From Adineta vaga (Eukaryota; Rotifera), in the NCBI GenBank assembly GCA_021613535.1, contig CP075495.1:13950001-14014000 (forward strand): a DNA stretch of 64,000 nucleotides, in the 5' to 3' direction. The stretch's first letter is position 1; each line of letters starts with the position of its first letter. Below, one piece after another: positions 49,801-60,705 of the stretch. Below the pieces are notes generated by a model. It saw nothing but the letters and a program-made list of their open reading frames with translations. It was not told the DNA's origin and ran no database searches. Position numbers and translations under genes: made by a program.

Positions 49801-52170
49801 ATATCGAAGACTTCATCAGAAACATTATCTTTATCATAGAAGACTAAATCATCAAAGAAATCGTCTTTTGTTGTTAAAATTTTTGCTTCTGACCATCTGA
49901 AAATATTTTTCATGTATGAAAAAGAAATCTTTATTGAAAAGAAGAACATACTCAGGTTTTCGATCGAACATAATACAAATTGTATTCATGAGAGCAATAA
50001 CGGGTTGAGGTGGTTGTCGAAATGTACGAATTTCATCATAATCTGCTTTATTTAATAATCTTAATGCATTTAAAGCATTTTCATATTGAGGATTCGCATT
50101 TTCAACAGCTGCTTCAACATCTTTTTTCAAACGTTCTAATGCAATTTTCATTTCATTGATTAATTTTTCTTCTTCAAGACAATCTTCTACTGCCTATTAT
50201 TCAAATAAATTGAGAAGTTGAAGAAGAAAATTCGACAAGTTTTTGTGCCATTCAATATTTTTTCTTCTTTTGACCAATTTTCATATTCTTCAGCATAACA
50301 CGAAGATAATAAATCAGAATGTTGAAGATCTAGAAAACAATTTCGGGTGAAATCATGTAAACAAAATGATAAAAATTAACAAACGTTGATCATTTTCCAA
50401 GATAACTAAATGAAGTCTTCGTTGAATTCTTGCATAGAATGTTTTTAATACCGAATTTGTTTTTGTTGTTCGACGATTATTTGGTAAACCAGGTGATAAT
50501 GCTGCTGTAAGTCGAATAAGTTCTTCGTTCAAATAAAGTCCGGGATAATGTCCTTCACATATAAATAAATATAATTCTTCAATCATTTGTTTGGAGAGAA
50601 GATTCTCTCGTATAACTATAACAATATTCTTCTGTTTTAATCCAGCTAAAAGATAATTTGTACGAAAACATTGTTTTACTGATTCATTTTCGTTCATCAT
50701 TGGAGTATAACTATGTGCATCATAAAATGATTGTTGAGCAATAAAAGCAGCAAATCGAACAAGATTTGGACGGCCTAAACCATTTTGATTAGCTCGAAGT
50801 AAAGCATGTCCATGTTGTAATAAAGAAAAAACTCGAACAAGATTTGTTATATGTCGCATTGTACAAGGAAGAATTGTTAAATCCATATGAGTTAATTTAC
50901 CCATTTGAGATTGACATGAACGAAGTGCCGTACTCATTTGAGTATCATTTGATTCTTGATATTGACCTGTATATGGATCTTTGGTATTCGTAAATTCATT
51001 ATGAATTGAAAGAATGTATTTAGAAAAATATGTTGATTGAATCAATTTTTCGAAAATTTTCTTTTAAAAATTCAAAGATTTCTTCCAATGTTATAACACA
51101 TGCATGTGCTAATTCGAGCGGATGACTAATTGCATCAATAGAAAATTCTTCTAACCAATTTTTAATTGGAATTGAATAAATCGATGGAATTAATGTTGAA
51201 ATAGGTTGATGAATTAAAATTGGGACGAAATGTCGGGTAAAACGTACTGGATATGAATATAATGATTGACCTGTTACGACAATATTCAAACTTTGTTGTT
51301 TTGATGAAGAATATTCATCAATTAATGAACGAATTAAATCCATATTTTCACTTTTTACATCTTCAAACCAAAGAATATATTTTGTACTTTGAATAACTTT
51401 TCCATGAGTAAAAAGTGGTAGAGTATATTGAAATACTTCATCACGTAAGAAACATTTTGGTTCACCAGTTGAAATCGATCGAAGATGTGATAGATTTGTT
51501 AATAAATTTTTCATTAATGTTGCTTTACCACAACCTTGTTCATGACTATAAATTGCAATTGGATGATTATAGGTAATTAACATTGACACTAAATGCATTG
51601 CGCCTTGAAATTCTGATATACAATCATAGGTAATATCGTGTGTTTTTAACCAGAATTGAATTGGAATAAAACGTGCAGATGGTTATGTAGACATATCGGG
51701 ATATAGATCGGTTAATTTACAATCATTGGATGGAAACTGATAAGATTTCAGAAGATCTCGAACAAATGAATTGTTTTTTTGTTCATATCTAAATGAAATG
51801 AATGGAAAACGAAAGAAATTTGATGAATAATTTTACTTTGGATGAACATAAGACTAGATGAAACAATAAACGAAAACACAATTTTTTGCTTGATAATGAC
51901 TTTTAACATCAATCACAAGATGTTCAATAAATGCTGATAATTTTTATAAATAAACCAGTGAAATGGTTAATATATGAATCATGCATATGTTCAGTTTCAA
52001 GACATTCTATATAAGATTCAATAATACCATTAACAAATCCTTCGATTGATGATAATCTGAAAATAGAGATGATTGTAGACCAGTTTCTTTTTTGAAATTA
52101 TACGTACGTTCCATAACGAAAATGAAGTTTTAATTCAAGATTTTTTACTGCTGATTGTTCATGTATTCAT
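46817..52170 (-). pseudogene. Dynein heavy chain motor-region relic (AAA3 to about AAA6)
   Basis: Reading down the - strand the order is that of a dynein motor. AAA3 has a P-loop-like SHEQGCGKATL (about 51535). AAA4 has the altered Walker-A text NQNGLGRPNLVRFAAF (about 50770). Then stalk helix 1 (LERLKKDVEAAVENANPQYENALNALRLLNK), the microtubule-binding region, stalk helix 2 (about 49450-49700), AAA5 segments (49160-48083) and an AAA5/6 end (47131-46817). Defects: in-frame TAA at 51683-51685, a frame change near 51045, weakened nucleotide motifs, and an inserted repeat at about 47.4-47.9 kb. The sequence stops about 200 bp from the duplication edge, without the C-terminal domain. An axonemal or cytoplasmic origin is not resolved. 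Confidence 0.82.
47406..47929. repeat. AT-rich repeat with recurring ACAAAATGT/ACATTTTGT words
   Basis: Interrupts the dynein relic between recognisable AAA5-type segments. The ends carry complementary TCCGAAT / ATTCGGA words, and variants of ACAAAATGTAC and ACACTTTGTTTT recur in both orientations along it. Probably a non-autonomous insertion; the exact ends are uncertain. Confidence 0.4.
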
Positions 52171-52458
52171 TTCCCCAAAGAAAAGAAAATATCGTTCAAT
52201 CGATCTCGCAAATTACCAAATTGATATGGAATGGTTCATGTACACATAGTATCAAACGATTCTAAATGAATTTGATTTATTGAAAGAAAACGAAGATAAA
52301 TAGTTATAGCAAAACCTCAATTAAATGAAGATTTTTCTTTGAAATGCACGATGAACATTATCCTTTCAAATATAATTCACACATGAAGTTTAATTTAAAT
52401 GTTTTCTAAAATTTTACTTACTATTTTTTGTTCTTTTTAAGTTCTTTTTTTTTGTTTT

Positions 52459-52737
52459 TTAATATTTTGTTTCTAGAAGAGAAGAAGGAGAATTTACGTT
52501 GTTCTTCAAATTTACAAACTTTTCATACTTATGAGTGTTGATTGATGCGTCGAGGGGATCTTTGAACACGACGATTCCGTCTCCCTGTTGATTCGGAACG
52601 ATGATCGTAACTGGCGCAACAGATCGAGAGAATAATGAAGGAGAAGCAGATGAAGGTGCAGTAGATGGACGTACTACTGGAAGTCTTTCATCTAGTATTT
52701 TAACTACTTGATGGAGGCTTTGCAGGACACATGTCAT
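52459..52737 (-). CDS. Hypothetical 92-aa protein or leading exon
   Basis: Open frame with an ATG start and Pro/Ser-rich middle (VVRPSTAPSSASPSLFSRS). It has more balanced codons than the surrounding decayed sequence. No family is recognised. It could be the first exon of a - strand gene whose remainder is the dynein-like relic below it, or an independent remnant. Confidence 0.3.
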   Translation of the reverse strand: MTCVLQSLHQVVKILDERLPVVRPSTAPSSASPSLFSRSVAPVTIIVPNQQGDGIVVFKDPLDASINTHKYEKFVNLKNNVNSPSSLLETKY

Positions 52738-52739
52738 TG

Positions 52740-54279
52740 TTTGTTCTATCTAAATTTGAACTCTTAAATTATTATTTTCTCTTTATAAAAAACTTATTCG
52801 ATCAAGTCTCATTGCAACATTGGCATCATTCTAAAACAAAAGAAATAAAATGTAAGAAAAAGATACACAAATAAAAATGTCATGCAAGAAGACTAGTTGT
52901 GTGAGACATGCAATTATTAGTTATGTTTTCTTCTACTTGATTATTTTCGGACATTCTCTATAATGATGATTTGTATGAAAGTTTCGAAGTTAAGGGAAAA
53001 AATAATATTCTATTAAGCGAAAGCAATTCATATGTCATCACAGTGAAAAAATAATCAGACATATACATTTATGTACATAAGAAGGTATAATGATGTGCAG
53101 TTAGAGAAAAGACAAAAGAAACTACGACATAAGCTCTGACCAGATACACACGATCCTAGCTAAAACTTTACTTACGATGTCCATATTAGATTTAAATTTA
53201 CACATTTTTCCTAAAAATATAAATAAGCAAGAACTGTCTCCCATGACTTTAACGAATTTCTCGCTCTAATAATTAATCACATTTGAACAGTCTGATTATT
53301 TACAGAGACCTTTATTGCTAATAGTGGCAATGCCAGGAGTTTTTCGGATGCTAGATCTCTGCTTTACAGAAAGTAACTTACTGAATAGTGAAAAGAAGAA
53401 GTTAACGCTGAAATACGAAATCTGAAACAAAATATATGTTTTCTTGTAGAATATACAAACAAAATCAGAAGGCAGTTAAAAGGTATTGATCTCTCTTTTA
53501 TTCAAGTGGGTATCATTTCTGATTGTTATGTTCGATTAAAACTATTGAATAAGTTGAGGTAAATAAATAAACAAAAGGGTCGTTTCAATTGTTAATATAA
53601 TGATTTTTGTTCACGACTTCTTTTGTTTCCATATATGTTCTGTTCGGGACAATGGAACAACTTGACTCGTATAAACGATTGGTATAAAGTTGCCAAAAGT
53701 CTAAAATATATATAGATGCTGCTATCGGACCAGTCCTGCAAAATTTGTACGACTGTCTGAAGAAAAAAAAGAAGTACATTAATAAAACGTTAGAAGGAAC
53801 CCAAATCAAACGAAATGATGCGACTAACACGTTCAGAATAAATAGGTCCGAACGTGTCCTTTACCGTTCGGTTCCGATATGGGATTGATATTTCGATAAA
53901 TTACTTCTCTATTATCATAATTCTATAATCTATTTCCATTTATTTTCACACTTCCAAATACCTTTAAATATGTCTATGTTGGCCGATATATGCTATTTTC
54001 TCTATCAAAGGACATTTAGTTTCCGATCAACAAAATTTTCGTGCTAGTATCAGGTTACTAAGAATAACCATGCTCATAGTCAATAATGATACCGTCTTTC
54101 TTCTGATGTTACGATTGATTGACTTTTGCTCAATAATGTTTTTTCTATTTTCGTGTTAACTAGTAATTTTAGTTAGCTTCATATCAATAACTTTAATGGG
54201 AAAAAGTTGTCTGGTTTCAGTCTTTTCTTTCATTTGAGTTGGTGTCCGTTGTAAAGAAAAACGTTTTATTCCACATAAT
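52740..54279. other. Degenerate sequence, no gene recognised
   Basis: About 1.5 kb of AT-rich sequence. Short frames such as 53585-53830 (-) show no motif. Lies inside the decayed island. Confidence 0.4.
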
Positions 54280-55830
54280 CATTCGTTTGATTCACAATAA
54301 TTATCCAGTTTATCAAAAGGTATACCAAATTGTAAGAGAATATTCTTTGTTTCGTCTTGATATTTCATACTAAAAACAAGTTTTCAAGAAAACAATTTGA
54401 TCGAGAAAAGTAAAACATACTCTGTAGTAAAAAATCAATTCTAATGGAGGAACTTCATTTCGTGTTGTACTACCAAAAAATCTCTGACCTTTGGTTTTCA
54501 GATCATCTGGTTCATTGATGAAAACTATTCTAAAAAGAGAAATTTCAATCAAAATTATTCGACACAGACTACGACTAATTCAATCTGCAGAATTAAGAAA
54601 AAAAACCTTTTGATTGTTGTTTTTTTAATATTTACACGATTTAGCTGATGTTTCTTGTAAACCTGGATAAAGTTCTTCTCCACATATTTCACGTTCATTT
54701 GTCAATCTTGAAAAAGCAAAATAAGAGATTTCTTGAAGAGATCATTCAAACACAATTTTATTATCTTACGTTTCTTGTCGAACAATTTCTCCAAATTTAT
54801 CTCTATCTTCCAAATAAATATTCAATTCTAAAATTTGTTGCCAATATTCAGCAAGCATTTGTTATAGTTGTTGTAAAACTGATTGTAGTATCTCAAAATA
54901 ATCATCTCGTTATGAAAAATATCGAAGCACTAGATTTACTAAAAATGATGTTCTAATTTCATTTTGATCTTGTTTTTATCAGTATGAAAAGCTTGCAATC
55001 AGCTTCATTAAAATGAAGTTTTGCTAAAAATACCGAAGTTGATAATCCAAAGTGAGATATTGCATCACGTTGAAGTGTTTTTAATATCAAGTGCCACTAC
55101 CATAAGCAAAGTACTTTTTGTACTTACAATTTTAAGGCACTTACTTTTGTCCTTTGCTAGAATAAAAAAAAGTACCAACACGGTACTTTATAAAATAAAG
55201 AAGTGCTTTGTACGTTTGCTACGCGATTAAATAGAATTGTTTTTCCTCTTTTCTTCCTAAGTTGTGGATGAAACCACAAAGATTTTTCTTTATTTCATTT
55301 TTAACTGATCCGTTATGAATAGTACTATTACTTTTTTAAATAAAGAATCTTGTTTTTCAATTTCAGTCTTGATCATCTTTCGATGTTTCGTATTGTTTTT
55401 TTCACTTTCTGGGTGTTAGAAGGTTTTTCTTTCGTTTGCTTACAGTATATTTTATCAAGGGTACTTTGTGATACTTAGATGTTTATGACAAATTACAAGT
55501 GAGTACTTTGTCAACGACTTTAAAGTGTTCACTAGTCCTTTGCTTTTGATTCCTATTAAAAATACTGTCATATTGTATATCACATAAATAAGATGCTAAT
55601 ATGACAGAGCAAAGATTCAAAAATGAATACATAGCTCTAGAACAAACAAAAGCAATGACTTGTTTTCATTGGGCAATATTAAACATTTCTTTTACCGTAG
55701 ATCATTTTGTAATTGTTCAAGTTCTTTTTGAAGATTTTCTTTTCTTATTCGTTGTTTATACAATGAACCAGATGATGGATAACTGGAATTTGAAATCGGA
55801 TCATTTTTTCTTTCTATTAACGGAGTAGTA
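54280..55830 (-). pseudogene. Unidentified multi-exon gene relic, helical protein
   Basis: On - strand several spliceable pieces can be read in order. From high to low coordinate: a coiled-coil piece near 55700-55830 (KQRIRKENLQKELEQLQNDL); RDAISHFGLSTSVFLAKLHF (about 55060); LVNLVLRYFS then stop then RDDYFEILQSVLQQL then stop, and AEYWQQILELNIYLEDRDKF (about 54780-54950); EREICGEELYPG (about 54670); INEPDDLKTKGQRFFGSTTR and PPLELIFYYR (about 54440-54530); and YQDETKNILLQFGIPF (about 54320). Two in-frame stops plus a noncoding insertion (55.08-55.55 kb) show decay. The family is not identified; helical-repeat character only. Confidence 0.5.
55080..55550. repeat. Segment with recurring GTACTTT/AAAGTAC words
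   Basis: GTACTTT or AAAGTAC occurs repeatedly in both orientations between about 55105 and 55515, separated by unrelated AT-rich sequence. It separates pieces of the - strand relic, so it is probably an insertion. Boundaries are not defined. Confidence 0.35.
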
Positions 55831-57101
55831 TATATTTACAACATTAGAGAATCTTCCCCAAGACATTTTAAAATAATATGTAATATTTTTCCACAACTTG
55901 CAGGTGTTATGTTACGAGTGTATGCGCACAAAACAGTAATATGCAAAATATCTTCAATCGATTGTAAAATTCTTACTTATTTGGTAGCTTCCGTGTATTC
56001 GTTTTTTTAATCTAAAATAATCAGTGTCGATAAACAAAATACTTAACTATCAAATTATTGTCTGAATCCATTATTAACGATAATATATGTTGATTTAAGA
56101 GAAACTTGCAACGATGATCAGATGTCATATGAAGTTTTTGAAAATTCCCTGGTAATTCAGCTAAACGACTGTGCTAACATTGTCATCACTGAACTGCTGG
56201 AATCGCATAATTAATTTCAGATCTACATGAAATTGTTCTGTCGAATACATATTTATTGAAGAAGTGTATGTATACAGTTTTCTGCTGCCTTCATATCATG
56301 CTTAAAATGAGGTCAAAATCAAGTAATGAACATCTCCTTTATGATGTTGAATAACAAAACTATTAAGATATAGTTGAAGCTATTATTCTAATCAGAAAAA
56401 AAGAAAGACTTTTTTCATAGAGCAATTAGAGATGCGAATGCGTCTCATCGTCACAAAGCAAGCATACAGAGAGATACAAAATATGTTGCCATTATTGTTT
56501 TTGAAAAATATTCTGCGAAAAAAAATTGTGAAATTGAAGACATGTTAAATGCAATTACATGACTGTCGAAATATGAGTATTAAATAAAGTTTTGGGAGTG
56601 ATATTGATGACGAAGAAAGTATTTTTTGAGTCCTTCTATCTAAACCAATGATAGTGAATTATGAAGTGAAAGCGAAAACTACGATTTTTCTTTATGCTAA
56701 ATATGTGTAAAACCATAGATAGAAGAAGACTTCGTAAATTTGATTTAGTTTGTTCAAATATTCTAAGGAAATAAAACTATATCGGAAATAAATGAATTCA
56801 CCTCAAGACACTTTCGAAGCACTATACTCGATTCAAAGTGGTGAAAGAATACGATGACGGGCCTGCTAAATGATGTAAAAACACTGTAGAAAGACATCTA
56901 TTGAAAATTCTACCTATATATAGCGAATAGAAAGAAAATATGGACGATGGATTCAAGTTTGATTCACTTCTGACGACGCGCTAATAATTGTTTTAATATG
57001 ATTATAAAATTTTTTGGTATATTCATTCGTGTATTGAAATTTGTCTTGAAGAAATATTCGAGAACTTCTTTGATAATATGTAACTTGTTTTGTTTAAATA
57101 G
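55831..57101. other. AT-rich sequence without recognised gene
   Basis: About 1.3 kb with no convincing coding exon on either strand. Ends at an acceptor (TTTAAATAG) that opens the + strand dynein-tail relic. Confidence 0.4.
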
Positions 57102-58616
57102 GAACAATTGAAATTTCTTCACAGTTGGATTGATAAAACTCGTACATTTGAAATGACATGTACCACATCAAGTTCACCCTACGTTATACAAATCGATTGT
57201 TCTATTATCAGAGAAGATCTTTATAAAACAGTGAATACAATTTATTCAGACTATGGAAGATATCTTTATACTTATGCTTTGACGAATGCACAATATCTTA
57301 TCGGAAAATTTCAACGAGGTTCGGATGTTTGTTTTTAATTTAGAAGAAAATTGCTTCACTTACTTTTCTTTCTAGTTATTTGATCAACGACCTACACTTT
57401 TAGAAGATAATGCGAGATATGTTAGTTTTCTAACACTACATCAAGCAGAATTAGCATCCAATCAACAGACTATTGATTATTTTTTAAGTCTTTTTGAAGT
57501 AATTTTCTAAGATTTCATACATGAAATTTATTCTGATTTTTATTAGATCATCTTCACGCATTTCGGCCATTCCCGTTCGGAAACTGAAGAAGATCCGATT
57601 GATAAATCATTAGTTGATATATGGAAATTATTTTAAAAGAAACTATCTGATGCTGTTGATTTTATCGCCCAAGAAATGTTGATTGTCAAAAAACGTTTAC
57701 CTGAAATATTCGAAGTAAATATCTCGTTACAATATAAACTTAAACTTTCGTTTGTTTTCGTTAGAAATATTTTCATGAATGTGAAATCATACGTCATCAA
57801 TCGACAACAACTGGCATCTTTTTGGAGCCAACACAAGATCCATTAGAAATAATAAAACAATTACGAAAAGTATTAAAAAATATTATTCTCTTTTTCCGAA
57901 TGAATTTATACGAAATTTAGAATTGTATTTGATTCGAAGCGGAAGAAAAACAATTGAAACAATATGCTGATTGTCGTGCTTCTATCGTGGCAAATAGTTT
58001 GAATTCAATCTATGATAAAGATACCAATTTATATGATTTGAATACAGTTGCTCATTTATCAATGGATATTGATTATCGAAAGGATTTATGGAAATATCTT
58101 GAAATAACATCGACAACAATTAAAGAATGGAAACTGACATTTATTAATAAAGTAATCAAATGATTTTGTTTCGAAAGAGAAGAAATATTGTTCGTTTCTT
58201 AGTTTAATATTCCTCTTTCACGAGAAAAAATCGAATGTTGGCTGAGAATTGCCGAAGATTTCAAAGACAAAATCTCTCCGAATGATCCGGTTCGTTGTTA
58301 CTGGATTCAAATGCTCACAGATTTTGAACAAAAATATCAGTTTACTTGAGAAATTATTGAATGATGCAATGACGGTAAGATATTTTTCTCCTGAAAAAAT
58401 ACTGAAAATCTCTCTTTTTCAAAGCCGAAACAATAACGTTTTCTTTTTCAGGCTAACAGACACGATTATGATACTCATTTTAACTATCGTATTCAAGACT
58501 TAATCGATTTTAACATTCTTCGACTTGACAATTTCGACGTTTTTTACAAATACGTACATAAACATGCAACGCGACAACAAAAATTGAAAGAAAAATTAGC
58601 ACAAATTCAAACATGA
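57102..58616 (+). pseudogene. Dynein heavy chain tail/linker relic
   Basis: Five to seven small exons with normal GT-AG borders can be followed. The first begins EQLKFLHSWIDKTRTFEM. Later ones include SLNSIYDKDTNLYDLNTVAH, DYRKDLWKYLEITSTTIKEW and EKIECWLRIAEDFKDKISPN, typical of the stem-to-linker part of dynein heavy chains. Breaks: in-frame TAA at 57634-57636 and a 1-nt frame change near 58320-58345. It ends with a stop at 58614-58616, 83 bp before the right duplication copy. It lies in the opposite orientation to the motor relic, so the two cannot be one intact transcription unit. Confidence 0.65.
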
Positions 58617-58698
58617 ATCTGCACGTAAAACTAACACAAGTAAAATTGAAACATGAACACAATTATGTTATGTAACACAAAATAAATGGATATACGTA

Positions 58699-58942
58699 TA
58701 ATGGTCAACATACAAATCGAATAAATGGTGGAATATCAGTTGGTTCAGTCATTGGAGTTTTATTAGATTTAAATAATGGAACATTAACTTTTTATATCAA
58801 TGATGAAATTCATGGTCCCATTGCTTTCTCAAATTTAACTCAAGGTGGTGTTTATTATCCAGCTGTTAGTTTAAATAAAAATGTACAATTGACACTTGTC
58901 TCAGGTCTTGATCCTCCTATTCGAAGACATCAAGAATTGTAA
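58699..58942 (+). pseudogene. Truncated copy of the last TRIM9 exon (end of SPRY domain)
   Basis: Encodes the SPRY tail from NGQHTNRINGG to the stop, at near-identity to 43731-43972. There is no acceptor or upstream exon, only dynein-relic flank, so it cannot make a TRIM9 protein. Confidence 0.92.
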
Positions 58943-60705
58943 TTACATATAAATACATATCGACTTTCTTTTCTTTTCTTTTTCATTGTTTCGTCTTGTT
59001 GTCGGGTCTTTTCTTTTTCGTGTCTGTTTTCTGTCGAAGTAAATTTGTATACAGATGATGACAATAACAACAACAAAAGAGAAAACGAAATAAATTAAAT
59101 TATTATGAATTGAAAATTGAATTACATTTCTATTGTTTCATTTTCTTGTCAATATGAGATGACTTTTTCATCTTTTCGAGACTTTGATTGATCATCGAAA
59201 GAAAAGAATAAAGGTGTCTTTTAATGGATATTCATACTCATTCTCTATTTGAACTGATTTTATGACGTTGGTTAATTTTTATGAGCTATTATGTACAGTA
59301 GTCGTGTGTTTGTCTACACTTCTTTCTTCTTTCTCATTGATTGATAACAATAGTTGTTAGTCATTTTTGACCTATACAAACACATATTTCTGTCACGCAT
59401 TCGACACGGATGAAAAAAGAAACGACTTTACATCGATCGGGTCAACCATGAAACGCCCCGTTTGAAGACAAGAAACGATGATGATGATGATGATGTATGA
59501 CCATTCGATTGCACTCTCTAGCGGTCAGTTGACTAGTCGGCAATATTTAAATATAATAAAAGAAGTCCGAAAATGCATTCTAAACTACTCAGTATCTACT
59601 TGAAAGAATGTGACATCAAATATTGACATGTAACTTATCGAGATATATGTATAGTTTCTAATGTCTACCAGTACTTTTCTATTCTCATCGATGAGAATTA
59701 GTTGCATCATTTAACCATGTCTCATGTGTTATCGATTGTATAAATAAGATAAAACTGGAATGTAATCGAAAAAACTAAAATAAATTGATTTTTATCATGA
59801 CATGTCAATTTTCATTGATTGTAATGAATGAATATGTATATAGATATCATTCTTTTTTGTTCATTGATTACTTAGATTAAGAAAAAAAAAGAAGAAGAAG
59901 CAGCAGCAGCAGCAGCAGAAAGAACCTTGACTTTTCTCATCACTATCGAAGTTCATGAGGGTGTGTCCGGAACTAAAGGAACAATCAAATTGCTGTCAAC
60001 GTCAAGTTCAGTTCAATTTGTCACACGATAAATTCAATGAGGTTATTTTCTAATCACTACTCTGTAAACTGATCATCATCATCATCATCATCATGAATAT
60101 CTCAATGTGTTCATCTATAACTAACTATACATCCTAATCATTGATTGAATGGGTTGTGCATATGGATAATGACTGACAGCGCGTGACCTTAACTGTGCAC
60201 ACGTCCAACGTCAAAAACAATCGTTGTATTAGAATTGCCTGTTTCGATTTCCCACGAGTACAATAAATAAATGCTCAATAGTAACACGTGTGCTAACATT
60301 AGCAAGAAGAGTAAATGATGACAGATCCACTCCAATCAACTGTTGACTACTCTAGTGACATATTGATCAAGGACAAAGAGAACGCGAGAGAAAAATTCAA
60401 GTATCTGTCAAGCAAATGGTGCTACTTATTTATCATTAGTTTCTTCTATTCAATTTAGTTGATGAAAAGAAGAAAACATTTCAAGGACAAATCTAAGAGA
60501 TTTAAATGTGAACAAATTCATCTATGTTCATCATCTTCTTCATATCGTCAGTAACAAACGTAGCTCGAAGGTAAAAATCGATCGATTTTATATTCCTATA
60601 AAATGTCATTGATTCATTTTCTTTTTTTGTTTTGTGTCCGTATGAAATAATAAAAACAGAAAAAAAAGAATTTGTAAGAACAATAAGAAATCAAAGTATT
60701 AACAT
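58943..60705. other. Promoter and upstream region of the TIR/SAM gene
   Basis: Second copy of the TRIM9 3' flank, with longer GCA and ATC runs than the left copy. It is the only sequence available as promoter for the intact TIR/SAM gene. About 30 extra bases at 60656-60690 are missing from the left copy. Confidence 0.5.
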
